Part shown: positions 8,845 through 17,809 of the stretch, piece by piece | Position numbering within the stretch: the first letter of the stretch is position 1 | Layout: each line of letters begins with the position of its first letter | Position numbers and translations under genes: made by a program | Assembly: GCA_016292745.1 (NCBI GenBank) | Contig: JAEDFO010000025.1 | Span: 1 to 31,233 of the forward strand | DNA: 31,233 bases | Reading direction: 5' to 3' | Source: Muribaculaceae bacterium | Lineage (GTDB): Bacteria > Bacteroidota > Bacteroidia > Bacteroidales > Muribaculaceae | The notes under the pieces: generated by a model | Seen by the model: only the letters and a program-made list of their open reading frames with translations | What the model was told of the DNA's origin: nothing | Databases searched by the model: none

Positions 8845-9222
8845 ATGAGTAAAGTAATTGAAGGACTCTACTATTCTGAGTCGCACGAATTTGTAAGAAT
8901 CGAAGGAGAATATGCATATGTAGGCATCACCGACTATGCACAGCATCAGCTTGGCAACGTAGTTTACGTTGATATGCCCGACGTTGACGACGAAGTAGCT
9001 CAAGGCGAAGAATTCGGCGCTGTTGAAAGTGTAAAGGCAGCAAGCGACCTTATCTCGCCTGTAACCGGAACAGTGGTTGAAGTTAACGAGGAACTTGCCG
9101 ATAATCCACAGCTCATTAACGAAGATGCTTTCAGCAACTGGATTATCAAGGTGAAAGTTGACGACACCGAAGAACTCAAGAATCTTCTCGACGCCAAGGG
9201 ATACGAGGCAATCTGCGAATAA
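8845..9222 (+). CDS. gcvH: Glycine cleavage system H protein (lipoyl carrier)
   Basis: A 125-residue lipoyl-domain protein that shuttles the aminomethyl and dihydrolipoyl states between the P, T and L proteins. The lipoylation site is Lys64 in AVESVKAASDL, exactly the GcvH signature, followed by SPVTGTVVEVNE. YVDMPDVDDEVAQGE and a C-terminal helix complete the expected small beta-barrel. Length equals the family norm (about 125-130). It sits between gcvT (36 nt upstream) and the P-protein alpha gene (21 nt downstream). The lplA product of the same operon is the expected modifying enzyme. Confidence 0.97.
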   Translation: MSKVIEGLYYSESHEFVRIEGEYAYVGITDYAQHQLGNVVYVDMPDVDDEVAQGEEFGAVESVKAASDLISPVTGTVVEVNEELADNPQLINEDAFSNWIIKVKVDDTEELKNLLDAKGYEAICE

Positions 9223-9243
9223 CAAGCTAACACGCCTCAGATT

Positions 9244-10566
9244 ATGAGTTACAAGTATATTCCTCATACCCAAAGCGATATCGACGAGATGCTGAAGGCT
9301 ATCGGGGCAACGACGGTCGACGACCTATACTCCGACATTCCAGAAAACATGCTCTTCAAAGGCGACTATAACCTGCCCGAATCAATGAGCGAGACCGAGG
9401 TGCGCCACTTCATCGGCAATCTGAGCCACCGCAACCAGGTGTGCAGCATATTTGCCGGTGCCGGTGCCTACAACCACTATGCTCCGTCGGTGGTGGGCCA
9501 CATCATTGAGCGTTCTGAGTTTCTCACGGCATACACGCCATATCAGCCCGAGATATCGCAAGGCACTCTGCAATATATCTTCGAGTTCCAAAGCATGATG
9601 TCGGAACTCACCGGAATGCAATGCTGCAACGCATCGATGTACGATGGCCCGACAGCTGCAGCCGAAACCATGATGATGTGCGTTACGGCATCAAAGAAGC
9701 GCAACAAGGTACTCGTGTCGGCAACAATGCCTGCACACGTGCTGCGTGTAATGCGCACTTATGCCCATTTCCATGGCATCGACTTGCAGGAAGTAGCAGC
9801 CGTTGAGGGTGTTAGCGACCTCGACGCCATCAAAGTAGCTGCCGCTGCCGGAGATGTTGCCGGTGTGATTGTTGCCCAGCCAAACCGCTATGGCATCGTT
9901 GAAGACTACACCGGCCTTGCCGACGCACTTCACAGCAACAAGACTCTGCTGGGTATGTATGCCGACCCATCGGCACTGGCAGTGCTTAAGTCGCCTGCCG
10001 AATGGGGTGCCGACATTGCTTGCGGCGATGGACAGACCCTCGGCATGCCGCTGAGTTGCGGTGGCCCATACGTTGGCTATATGGCAACAACCAAGGACTT
10101 GGTGCGCAAGATGCCGGGACGAATCGTTGGCGCCACCCACGACGTTAACGGCCGACGTGCATTCGTGCTTACACTACAAGCCCGTGAGCAGCACATACGC
10201 CGCGAAAAAGCCAACTCGAACATTTGCTCCAATCAGTCGTTGATGGCACTCTATGCCACAGTGTATCTGTCGCTTATGGGACGCGACGGCATGAAAGAGG
10301 TGAATGCATCGAGCTATGCCAATGCCCACTATCTGCACGACGAACTGTGCAAGAGCAGCCACTTCAAACCGGCTTTCGACAAGCCGTTCCTGAAAGAGTT
10401 TGTGCTCAGCACCGACCTCGACATAGAGAAGCTGCAAAAGCACTTGCTTGCCAACGGCATCTTCGGTGCAGTTAAGGTGGCAGAAGGACAAGTTTCGTTC
10501 TGCGCAACCGAGAACAACACAAAGGAAGAAATCGAGCATTTGTTGAACGTAATCAAGAGCATTTGA
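9244..10566 (+). CDS. gcvPA: Glycine dehydrogenase (decarboxylating) subunit 1, P protein alpha
   Basis: The 440-residue N-terminal half of the P protein, which decarboxylates glycine with the beta half. The conserved start YIPHTQSDIDEML, the block FAGAGAYNHYAPSVV, PYQPEISQGTLQ and the late segment REQHIRREKANSNICSNQ are GcvPA hallmarks. It lacks the pyridoxal-phosphate lysine, which lies in the beta subunit. Many Bacteroidota carry a single fused P protein of about 950 residues, as far as I recall, so the two-gene form is notable. Its TGA stop lies 2 nt before the ATG of gcvPB, consistent with coupled synthesis of the two subunits in equal amounts. Confidence 0.95.
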   Translation: MSYKYIPHTQSDIDEMLKAIGATTVDDLYSDIPENMLFKGDYNLPESMSETEVRHFIGNLSHRNQVCSIFAGAGAYNHYAPSVVGHIIERSEFLTAYTPYQPEISQGTLQYIFEFQSMMSELTGMQCCNASMYDGPTAAAETMMMCVTASKKRNKVLVSATMPAHVLRVMRTYAHFHGIDLQEVAAVEGVSDLDAIKVAAAAGDVAGVIVAQPNRYGIVEDYTGLADALHSNKTLLGMYADPSALAVLKSPAEWGADIACGDGQTLGMPLSCGGPYVGYMATTKDLVRKMPGRIVGATHDVNGRRAFVLTLQAREQHIRREKANSNICSNQSLMALYATVYLSLMGRDGMKEVNASSYANAHYLHDELCKSSHFKPAFDKPFLKEFVLSTDLDIEKLQKHLLANGIFGAVKVAEGQVSFCATENNTKEEIEHLLNVIKSI

Positions 10567-10568
10567 AG

Positions 10569-12032
10569 ATGAAACAATACGATAAACTGATATTCGAACT
10601 GTCGAAGAGCGGCCGTCGTGGCTACAGCCTGCCACAAAGCAGCCACACAGAATATTCGCTCGAAGAGCTTCCTTCGTTTGCACGCCGCAGCGAAGAACCG
10701 TTGCTTCCCGAGGTAAGCGAATTCGACGTAGTGCGCCATTTCACCAACCTTTCAAACAAGAACTTCGGCCTTGACACCGGATTCTACCCATTGGGCAGCT
10801 GCACAATGAAGTATAATCCGAAAATCAACGAGGATATGTCGAATCTTGAGGGATTCACAGCCATACATCCGCTTCAGCCAGCCGAAAGTATGCAAGGCGC
10901 ACTTGAACTGTACTACAACCTGCAACGCTCACTTGCCGAGCTCACCGGGCTGTCGGAATTCACACTGAATCCGTTTGCCGGAGCTCACGGTGAGCTTACC
11001 GGCCTGATGGTGATGCGCCAATACCATGCCAAACGTGGCGACACCCGCCGCACTCGCGTGATTGTTCCCGACAGCGCCCATGGCACAAACCCTGCCAGCG
11101 CAGCTGTGTGCGGTCTGGAAATTGTGGAGGTGAAATCCACAGCCCGCGGCACCATCGACGTTGACGACCTCAAACCGTTGCTCGACGACACTATTGCCGG
11201 CATAATGATGACAAATCCAAACACCCTGGGCATCTTTGAATCGGAAATCCCGGAGATTGCACGTTTGGTGCACGAAGCCGGTGGCTTACTGTACTACGAC
11301 GGAGCTAACCTTAACCCAATGTTGGGAAAATGCCGTCCAGGCGACATGGGATTCGACATCATGCACATCAACCTGCACAAGACATTCTCTACACCTCACG
11401 GTGGCGGTGGTCCAGGTTCCGGCCCTGTGGGTGTACGCGCCGGTTTGGAAGCATATCTACCTAACCCTCATGTAAGCAAACTTGCCGACGGCTCATACAC
11501 CATCGATGAAGGCACAGACTCGCTTGGCTCCATTTCTGGATTCATCGGCAACTTCGGTGTGATGGTGAAGGCTTACACCTACATCCTGTCGCTCGGTAAA
11601 GAGAACGTGAAGAATGTGGGCCCAATGGCATCGCTCAACGCCAACTATATCAAGGAACAGCTCAAAGACTGCTACGAACTGCCTATATCGGGAGTATGCA
11701 AGCATGAATTCGTGTTCGACGGGCTAAAGGACAAATCGACAGGTGTAACCACCCTCGATGTTGCCAAGCGTCTGCTCGACTACGGCTACCACGCACCAAC
11801 AATCTACTTCCCTCTGCTGTTCCATCAGGCAATAATGATTGAGCCTACCGAAACCGAAAGCAAGGAGACTCTCGACGAATTCATCGAGGTGATGCGCAAG
11901 GTTGCCAAAGAGGCGACAGAAGATCCCGACACAGTGAAGACAGCGCCCCACACCACTCTGGTGGGACGTCTCGACGAAACCACTGCAGCACGCAAACCGA
12001 TTCTTAACTATCGCGACCTTATTGCACAATGA
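10569..12032 (+). CDS. gcvPB: Glycine dehydrogenase (decarboxylating) subunit 2, P protein beta
   Basis: The 487-residue PLP-binding half of the P protein. Lys271 in HINLHKTFSTPHGGGG is the Schiff-base lysine, followed by the glycine-rich GPGSGPVGV. LGSCTMKYNPKINE and AGAHGELTGL are further signatures, and YFPLLFHQAIMIEPTETESK marks the C-terminus. An in-frame TTG at 10563 overlaps the gcvPA stop; ATG 10569 gives the family-like start MKQYDKLIFELS and is chosen. Its last four bases form an ATGA overlap with lpd, so the operon is translated as a coupled unit. Confidence 0.95.
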   Translation: MKQYDKLIFELSKSGRRGYSLPQSSHTEYSLEELPSFARRSEEPLLPEVSEFDVVRHFTNLSNKNFGLDTGFYPLGSCTMKYNPKINEDMSNLEGFTAIHPLQPAESMQGALELYYNLQRSLAELTGLSEFTLNPFAGAHGELTGLMVMRQYHAKRGDTRRTRVIVPDSAHGTNPASAAVCGLEIVEVKSTARGTIDVDDLKPLLDDTIAGIMMTNPNTLGIFESEIPEIARLVHEAGGLLYYDGANLNPMLGKCRPGDMGFDIMHINLHKTFSTPHGGGGPGSGPVGVRAGLEAYLPNPHVSKLADGSYTIDEGTDSLGSISGFIGNFGVMVKAYTYILSLGKENVKNVGPMASLNANYIKEQLKDCYELPISGVCKHEFVFDGLKDKSTGVTTLDVAKRLLDYGYHAPTIYFPLLFHQAIMIEPTETESKETLDEFIEVMRKVAKEATEDPDTVKTAPHTTLVGRLDETTAARKPILNYRDLIAQ

Positions 12033-13387
12033 CAACAAGCGACATCATAATTATCGGAGCAGGTCCCGGCGGCTACGAAACAGCCGTCGAGGCCGCTGCC
12101 AATGGACTGAGCACTACCATCATTGAGGCAGCTATGCCCGGCGGCACCTGTCTCAACGAGGGGTGTATACCCACCAAGACACTTTGCAAAAGCGCCGAAG
12201 TGGCCGACACACTTGCCGATGCTGCCAATCTTGGATTCGAGGTGAGCTACAGTGCCAACTGGAACCGTGTGATGGAACGCAAGAGCGAAGTTGTAGGCAA
12301 GCTGGTGAGCGGTGTGGAGTTTCTGCTACGCAATAAGCTCATAACCTACGTTAAGGGCACTGCACGCTTTGTTGATGCCCACACAGTGGCCGTGGGCGAC
12401 GAAACATATTCGGCACCCAACATTGTGATAGCCACTGGTTCGGTAACCAAATATCTGCCGATTGAGGGGCTTCATCTGCCTGGAGTGATTACCTCGCGCG
12501 AGATTCTTAACATCGACCACATTCCCGAGAAGATGGTGATTATCGGCGGTGGCGTAATCGGTCTGGAGTTTGCATCGATATTCCGCAGTTTCGGCACCGA
12601 AATCACTGTTGTGGAATATGCAAAGGAAATACTGCCAAACTTCGACACCGACATAAGCAAGCGACTTAAAGCCGCGCTGAAAGCTCGTGGCATCGAAATA
12701 ATCAACTCAGCTGCCGTGACCGGAGTGAGCGAAGGCGCCGAGGGCCTTGAAGTGCACTATCAGCTTAAAGGTGCCGACAAATCTGTGTCGGCTCCGCTGG
12801 TGCTTCTGGCTGTTGGACGAGCCGCCAACGTGGGTTCGCTGAATCTTGCCGAGGTGGGGATTGAATTCTCGCCACGAGGCATTACCACCAACGAATTCAT
12901 GGAAACGAATGTGGCCGGAGTATACGCCATTGGCGATGTCAATGGCCGCTGCATGCTTGCTCACGCTGCAGTGGCTCAAGGCAAGGTGGCACTTCACCAC
13001 ATTATGGGCGACGACGCCAAATCGGCAGGCATCCGCCTGGATATCATGCCGGCAGCAGTGTTCACCCATCCCGAGGCTGCCACAGTGGGCCTTAGCGAAG
13101 ACCAATGCAAGGCACAGGGCATAGAATATGCAGCAAAGAAATCGATGTATGGCGGTAACGGCAAAGCCTTGAGCATGAACGAACCCACCGGCATATGCAA
13201 ACTGATTATCGATGCATCGAGCCGCCGCATTCTGGGATGCCACATCCTTGGTGCACATGCTGCCGACATAGTCCAAGAGGCTACCGCTCTTATAAACTGC
13301 AATGCCACCATCGACACGATGCTCGACACCATCCATCCTCACCCCACACTCAGCGAGGTGCTGATGGAGGCTGCCAAGGCATTCTGA
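12029..13387 (+). CDS. lpdA: Dihydrolipoyl dehydrogenase (glycine cleavage L protein)
   Basis: A 452-residue FAD- and NAD-dependent disulfide oxidoreductase that reoxidises dihydrolipoyl-GcvH. The FAD-binding GAGPGGYETAVEA lies at the N-terminus. The redox disulfide is Cys41-Cys46 in GGTCLNEGCIPTK, the NAD-binding motif is IGGGVIGLEFAS, AIGDVNGRCMLAHAA is the second FAD contact, and HPHPTLSE contains the catalytic His-Glu pair. Operon position identifies it as the L protein for glycine cleavage. It might also serve a 2-oxoacid dehydrogenase, but none is in the window. The start overlaps the gcvPB stop; the next gene begins 23 nt downstream. Confidence 0.95.
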   Translation: MTTSDIIIIGAGPGGYETAVEAAANGLSTTIIEAAMPGGTCLNEGCIPTKTLCKSAEVADTLADAANLGFEVSYSANWNRVMERKSEVVGKLVSGVEFLLRNKLITYVKGTARFVDAHTVAVGDETYSAPNIVIATGSVTKYLPIEGLHLPGVITSREILNIDHIPEKMVIIGGGVIGLEFASIFRSFGTEITVVEYAKEILPNFDTDISKRLKAALKARGIEIINSAAVTGVSEGAEGLEVHYQLKGADKSVSAPLVLLAVGRAANVGSLNLAEVGIEFSPRGITTNEFMETNVAGVYAIGDVNGRCMLAHAAVAQGKVALHHIMGDDAKSAGIRLDIMPAAVFTHPEAATVGLSEDQCKAQGIEYAAKKSMYGGNGKALSMNEPTGICKLIIDASSRRILGCHILGAHAADIVQEATALINCNATIDTMLDTIHPHPTLSEVLMEAAKAF

Positions 13388-13410
13388 ATCTCATCAACTA
13401 CCACACTGCG

Positions 13411-14841
13411 ATGCTTCTGAACGAGAAAATAGCTTTGATGCGCATAGCAACCGACCTGGTGAAAGCCGACGAAATCATAGATTTCGAGGAATTGGAGCGC
13501 ATGAATGTAATAGAAAAAACTTTTGGCATTACCGCCCAACAATGCGTTGATGCCCAAGAGATTGCGTTCTCCGATGCTATTGCCATGCTTGCCACTCTGC
13601 CACAACATGAGGTCGACAAGATGGTAGCGGCACTCGACGAGCTGTCGCTCTCCGACGGTAGTTGCACCACAACTGAAGCCATTCTTCTCATCTCGGTGCG
13701 TCGTGCTCTGCAGAAAAGCACTCGCACGCACACCGAGGTGATGAAGTCGCTTCCCGATATCCACTCAATTGCACCACTGACAGTGGTGTATGTGGAAAGT
13801 CAATACGATGAAGCTGCCAATCGGCAAATCGGCAGCACATACAACCATATCAGCAACGAGCTACGGCTGGCCGGATTCAACTTTATCTACATTCCGAGAC
13901 TCACCGAAAGCTATCGGCATCTGGGCACCGAATTCATTGAATCGGTGATATCAAACATAGCTCCAGGACTAAAGCCAACATCGGTAAGCCACATTGCATC
14001 GTCGCTGTGCAACATCACTACCGCCGATTTTTGCCGACGGATTCTGGTAAATAAGATGGGCATCAGCGACCTAAAGGATACTAAGCCCTCGCTGCTGATA
14101 AAGATAGGCGAATCGATGGTGATTAACAAGAGGCCATGCGCAATGAGCGAGCAATGCGACGCTGACGGACACTGCACAAGCACATCGATGTTGCAGCAAA
14201 TACCCGAATATCTCCTGCTCCGTCTCGACATGGCCAAGGAAAGCATCGAACAGACTGTCCACAACTTTGTAGAACAATTCCATTCGCTGCTGAGCAACGA
14301 CCGGTTCATGGTGGAATGCCCACGCTCCGGTGAACGCAAATTCAGATATTCAGGTTTCCACAAGACGCTGGTCGACATGTTGGTGTTTCCAGGCAACAAG
14401 GTTGAAAGCGATGTGCTTATCGACGTCAGACAGCGCAGCATAGTGCTGACCGACCTCGACGAAGAGCTGAAGATACCGGCTCATCAGCGCACACTTTATT
14501 CGCTTCTGCTGCTTGCCCAAGCAGTAGGACGCACCATCAACATCACCAACCCCGACGGCTCGGTAAACCGCGCTTTTTCAACTTTATATGAATGGATTGG
14601 CAAGGACGACACCGACGCCCGTCCTCTTGACAAGGGAATAACGCAGAATCTGTCGAAAATCCGGAGTGCAGTTGCCGACATTGCCATGTTGAAGAACCGC
14701 ACTCAATACACACCGATACGCAAGGATGACACCGTGACTCTTGGAATACCGGCGCAGAAGATTTTCATTCTCGACAAAGGAGCAACCACGCCCATTCCTT
14801 TGGCTCAATGCAGCCGCTGGACAAAACTACTTATGAAATAA
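13411..14841 (+). CDS. Unrecognised protein with TerB-like N-terminal region
   Basis: A 476-residue soluble protein I cannot assign. The first 100 or so residues are helical, with DLVKADEIIDFEELERMNVI followed later by LSDGSCTTTEAILL; this acidic repeat-like layout resembles TerB/DjlA-type domains, which often bind metal through paired acidic motifs. The middle (to about residue 330) carries CAMSEQCDADGHC, an evenly spaced Cys243, Cys249, Cys255 set. The C-terminal 100 residues look like a winged-helix domain by pattern only (an IRSAVADIAML helix, then a strand pair). The frame stays open upstream into lpdA, but ATG 13411 avoids a long Cys/His-rich shadow and gives a 23-nt gap. It is probably the last gene of the gcv operon. 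Its 3' end overlaps the convergent ATPase by 15 nt. Confidence 0.72.
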   Translation: MLLNEKIALMRIATDLVKADEIIDFEELERMNVIEKTFGITAQQCVDAQEIAFSDAIAMLATLPQHEVDKMVAALDELSLSDGSCTTTEAILLISVRRALQKSTRTHTEVMKSLPDIHSIAPLTVVYVESQYDEAANRQIGSTYNHISNELRLAGFNFIYIPRLTESYRHLGTEFIESVISNIAPGLKPTSVSHIASSLCNITTADFCRRILVNKMGISDLKDTKPSLLIKIGESMVINKRPCAMSEQCDADGHCTSTSMLQQIPEYLLLRLDMAKESIEQTVHNFVEQFHSLLSNDRFMVECPRSGERKFRYSGFHKTLVDMLVFPGNKVESDVLIDVRQRSIVLTDLDEELKIPAHQRTLYSLLLLAQAVGRTINITNPDGSVNRAFSTLYEWIGKDDTDARPLDKGITQNLSKIRSAVADIAMLKNRTQYTPIRKDDTVTLGIPAQKIFILDKGATTPIPLAQCSRWTKLLMK

Positions 14842-17466
14842 GCGATGGAGCAATCGCACAGCTTCAGCCACAATGAGTACCGGCGATGTGGCTGCCACGA
14901 TTATTGCCCACACTCCTAACGACAAGGGCATGGTGCTGAACATATCGCCACCGAAATTAACAATCAGTACGAGCCCCACGAGTATGGTCAACTCAATCCA
15001 TGAAAAAGTTGCCGACGAACGCATGGCGGCAAATGCCGAGCCTCCGCTGCGGAACGATTTCACATTGAACATGTTCCAGAACTGAAGCATCACAAAAGTG
15101 GTGAAGAAAACTGTGAGGTTGTGCACCGAAAGCACACCATCTTCATTCATCAGCACAAGCATGGTGGTCATCACCCCAACGAACAGCAGTGCGCACAGCA
15201 AAACCCACATCCCCATGTGCAAATCGACGATTCGGTCGGTCGACTTACGCGGCCGGTCGTTCATCACACGCTCCGACGGGGGTAAAGTGGCGAAAGCCAC
15301 CGCTGCCAGTGTGTCCATTATCAGGTTCACATAAAGCATTTGTGGAATGGTGAGCGGCGATTCTGCTCCAATGAGCGAACCGATAAGCACCAGCATACAT
15401 GCCGACACATTTATGGTGAGCTGGAAAATGAGGAACCGCTGAATATTTCGATAGAGCGAGCGTCCCCACATCACAGCCTTCACGATGTTGGCAAACGAAT
15501 TGTCGATAATAGTGATGTCGCTCGATTGCTTTGCCACCGAGGTGCCATCGCCCATCGAGATGCCCACCTGGGCGGCTTTCAGTGCAGGAGCGTCGTTAGT
15601 GCCGTCGCCGGTAACTGCCACCACCTCGCCGCGCTGCTGAAGCAGGCGCACCAGTCGTTGCTTGTCCATCGGACGTGCCCGGCACATTACCTTCACTGCA
15701 GCGGCAACCTCTGATGCTTCATCGTCGGGAAGTTGCTGGAAGTCGGAGCCATTAATCACACTGTTAGGCGACGAATCGATGTCGATACCCACCTGACGTG
15801 CAATCTCACAAGCAGTGCCGCGAGTGTCGCCGGTTACAATCTTCACCTCCACACCGGCACGGTGGCATTCAGCTATGGCATCGGCAACATCGTGCCGCAC
15901 CGGGTCGGCGATGCCCACAATTCCCTGAAGCACAAGCTTGGATATGTTCAGTTTCTGCCCGGCAAATATTGTGGCGATATCACTGTCCTCGATTTCGGCA
16001 TATGCAAAAGCCAATGTGCGCATGGCGCGATGCTGATATCTCGCAAGAGCATCGTTAATTTCCTCGTCCTTTTCAGCAATAGGAGTTGCGGCATTGCCCA
16101 CACTCGAGCACATGGCCATCACAATTTCCGGAGCACCTTTCACCAGCAACAGATTACGGCCATCGGATGCAGCAACCACCGTAGCCATATATTTTCGCTC
16201 GGTTGAGAACGGCAACTGCTCAATCACCCGTGCGCTGTCGCGCAAAGTACGATAGTCGATACCACGACTATAAAGCCACATCAACAGAGCCCCCTCGGTA
16301 GGATTACCCACTGGCGACGATGAGCCATCCGATGCAATGGTTAGATTTGCAGTAGAGTTGACTGCAATGCCCAATGGCAACACGTCATCGGAACGAAGAC
16401 CGTCAAACAGCAGGCTGTCGGCCACTTTCATACGGTTTTGAGTGAGAGTGCCTGTTTTATCGGTGCAGATAACCGTAGCGGCGCCCATGGTTTCGCAAGC
16501 ATGCATCTTGCGCACCAGATTGTTGGTGGCAAGCATCCGGTTCATACTCAATGCGAGGCTAAGAGTAACGCTCATGGGCAAACCTTCGGGCACCGATACC
16601 ACTATCACCGTCACGGCAAGCATAAAGTAGTTAAGTATGTGCGAAGCCAGCGTCATCACATCGTCCACCGGCCCTACAATGAGGGCCTTGGCGGTAAGAG
16701 CCACAAAAGTAATGGCAGCCACGGCATACCCGAAGCGACTTATTTGGCTGGCAAGATGGCCAAGCTGTTGTTGCAACGGGGTGAGCACACCACTGTCGAT
16801 CTGCGCACCTTCATACACCTTTCCATAGTCGGTGGCATCGCCCACACGCTCCACAAGCATAATGCCATGCCCATCGGCCACCATCGAACTTCGCATCACA
16901 TAGTTCGACGGATAGGTTGCTTCCGAATCAAAGTGAGCCGGGTCGGTAGTCTTCGATGCAATAGGCTCTCCGGTTAGAGTTGATTCATTCACCTGCAGCG
17001 ACACCGCTTCGAGGAGGACACCGTCGGCCGGCACCTCATCGCCCTGGTTGAGCAACACCACATCGCCAACCACGATATCCTTGCGCGGCACCTCAACCAC
17101 CACACCCGAGCGGATTACAGTGCACAAAGCATCGTCGCTCACAGTATTGAGACGCTCGAAGGCGCGTTCTGCCCGCCATTCAAACACAAAACTGGCAATG
17201 GTGGCAATGAGGATAGCCATCAGTATACCGAGCGGCTCCATGAGCACACCATAACCTTTGGCCGATATTTCGGTGACGGCGATGATTATCGACAGCACCC
17301 AGGCCACCATTAATATCTTTATTATCGGGTCGTTGAATTTCTCGAGGAGCAAGCGCCACAGAGGATCCTTCTTAGGTGGTGTAAGCACATTTGCCCCATG
17401 CAAGCGACGGCTCTCAATCACCTGCTCGTCGCTTAGTCCTGTAATCTGTTTAGTCTGGTCAGTCAT
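14827..17466 (-). CDS. Calcium-translocating P-type ATPase, PMCA type (P2B)
   Basis: An 879-residue cation pump of the inner membrane. CTDKTGTLTQNRM contains the phosphorylated Asp336; LTGEP is the actuator-domain motif; VSVPEGLPMSV is the helix-4 ion-binding segment; TGDGTNDAPALK is the hinge; NLIMDTLAAVAFATLPP in helix 6 carries the Asn and Asp seen in calcium pumps. No long regulatory tail follows, as usual for bacterial members. The frame extends to 17532, but the ATG at 17466 gives a normal cytoplasmic N-terminus (MTDQTKQITGLSDEQV) and lies just after a -7 box. Calcium export is the family expectation; manganese or other cations cannot be excluded. Confidence 0.9.
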   Translation of the reverse strand: MTDQTKQITGLSDEQVIESRRLHGANVLTPPKKDPLWRLLLEKFNDPIIKILMVAWVLSIIIAVTEISAKGYGVLMEPLGILMAILIATIASFVFEWRAERAFERLNTVSDDALCTVIRSGVVVEVPRKDIVVGDVVLLNQGDEVPADGVLLEAVSLQVNESTLTGEPIASKTTDPAHFDSEATYPSNYVMRSSMVADGHGIMLVERVGDATDYGKVYEGAQIDSGVLTPLQQQLGHLASQISRFGYAVAAITFVALTAKALIVGPVDDVMTLASHILNYFMLAVTVIVVSVPEGLPMSVTLSLALSMNRMLATNNLVRKMHACETMGAATVICTDKTGTLTQNRMKVADSLLFDGLRSDDVLPLGIAVNSTANLTIASDGSSSPVGNPTEGALLMWLYSRGIDYRTLRDSARVIEQLPFSTERKYMATVVAASDGRNLLLVKGAPEIVMAMCSSVGNAATPIAEKDEEINDALARYQHRAMRTLAFAYAEIEDSDIATIFAGQKLNISKLVLQGIVGIADPVRHDVADAIAECHRAGVEVKIVTGDTRGTACEIARQVGIDIDSSPNSVINGSDFQQLPDDEASEVAAAVKVMCRARPMDKQRLVRLLQQRGEVVAVTGDGTNDAPALKAAQVGISMGDGTSVAKQSSDITIIDNSFANIVKAVMWGRSLYRNIQRFLIFQLTINVSACMLVLIGSLIGAESPLTIPQMLYVNLIMDTLAAVAFATLPPSERVMNDRPRKSTDRIVDLHMGMWVLLCALLFVGVMTTMLVLMNEDGVLSVHNLTVFFTTFVMLQFWNMFNVKSFRSGGSAFAAMRSSATFSWIELTILVGLVLIVNFGGDMFSTMPLSLGVWAIIVAATSPVLIVAEAVRLLHRLFHK

Positions 17467-17482
17467 AATACATAAACTCAAA

Positions 17483-17490
17483 CAAAAGTA
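17483..17490 (-). promoter_or_regulatory. -7 promoter box for the calcium ATPase
   Basis: On the minus strand the sequence reads TACTTTTG, an exact TAnnTTTG match, 16 nt upstream of the ATG. No good TTTG-like box lies 19-21 nt further upstream; ATTG sits at a 25-nt spacing. The implied leader is about 10 nt. Confidence 0.45.
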
Positions 17491-17740
17491 GCACCATAAG
17501 GTTCGACTCATCCACCAATTGCAACATTGCAACGAAATCCACCACCCAAAAACAATAATTCGCTACAACATTATATTTGTTCGTCGCTGCTCCATAACAG
17601 GGTATATATTTGCTGTACGATTCAGTTAAGCAACAATATCGATGACAAAACGAATCGCGGGTGTGGCCGATTCTCCGCCTGACATTACTATCATAGCACA
17701 CAAATATCCAGGCAGCACCCACTTTTTGAAAAGCTTTCGA

Positions 17741-17748
17741 TATTTTTG
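17741..17748 (+). promoter_or_regulatory. -7 promoter box for the coiled-coil membrane protein
   Basis: TATTTTTG matches TAnnTTTG exactly. The nearest TTTG (17725-17728) is only 12 nt upstream, too close for a normal -33 box. The leader to ATG 17810 would be about 55 nt. Confidence 0.4.
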
Positions 17749-17809
17749 TAATACTCAATCGATTTATACGACATATATTATAGATAACAAAAATAAAAGC
17801 ACTACTACA

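Larger units (their letters stand above)
17467..17809. other. Divergent intergenic region
   Basis: About 343 nt between the ATPase and the coiled-coil protein. It holds -7 boxes for both directions (17483-17490 minus, 17741-17748 plus) and a tandem 8-mer, ATTGCAAC twice (17518-17533). The upstream extension of the plus-strand frame from 17642 shows no domain and is treated as untranslated. Confidence 0.5.

Noticed and set aside
12707..13342. A 211-codon minus-strand frame opposite lpdA
   Set aside because: Cys/His-rich shadow translation of a well-supported dehydrogenase gene.
13195..13410. N-terminal extension of the unknown gene into lpdA
   Set aside because: The 72 codons are Cys/His/Arg-rich shadow sequence of lpdA; the ATG at 13411 gives a natural start.
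17467..17532. 22-codon N-terminal extension of the calcium ATPase
   Set aside because: It would lie upstream of the -7 box at 17483-17490, and the start at 17466 gives the typical N-terminus.
17518..17533. Tandem ATTGCAAC pair as a CRISPR-like or iteron repeat
   Set aside because: Only two short units, without spacers or further copies. No CRISPR array, tRNA or rRNA gene was seen in the window.
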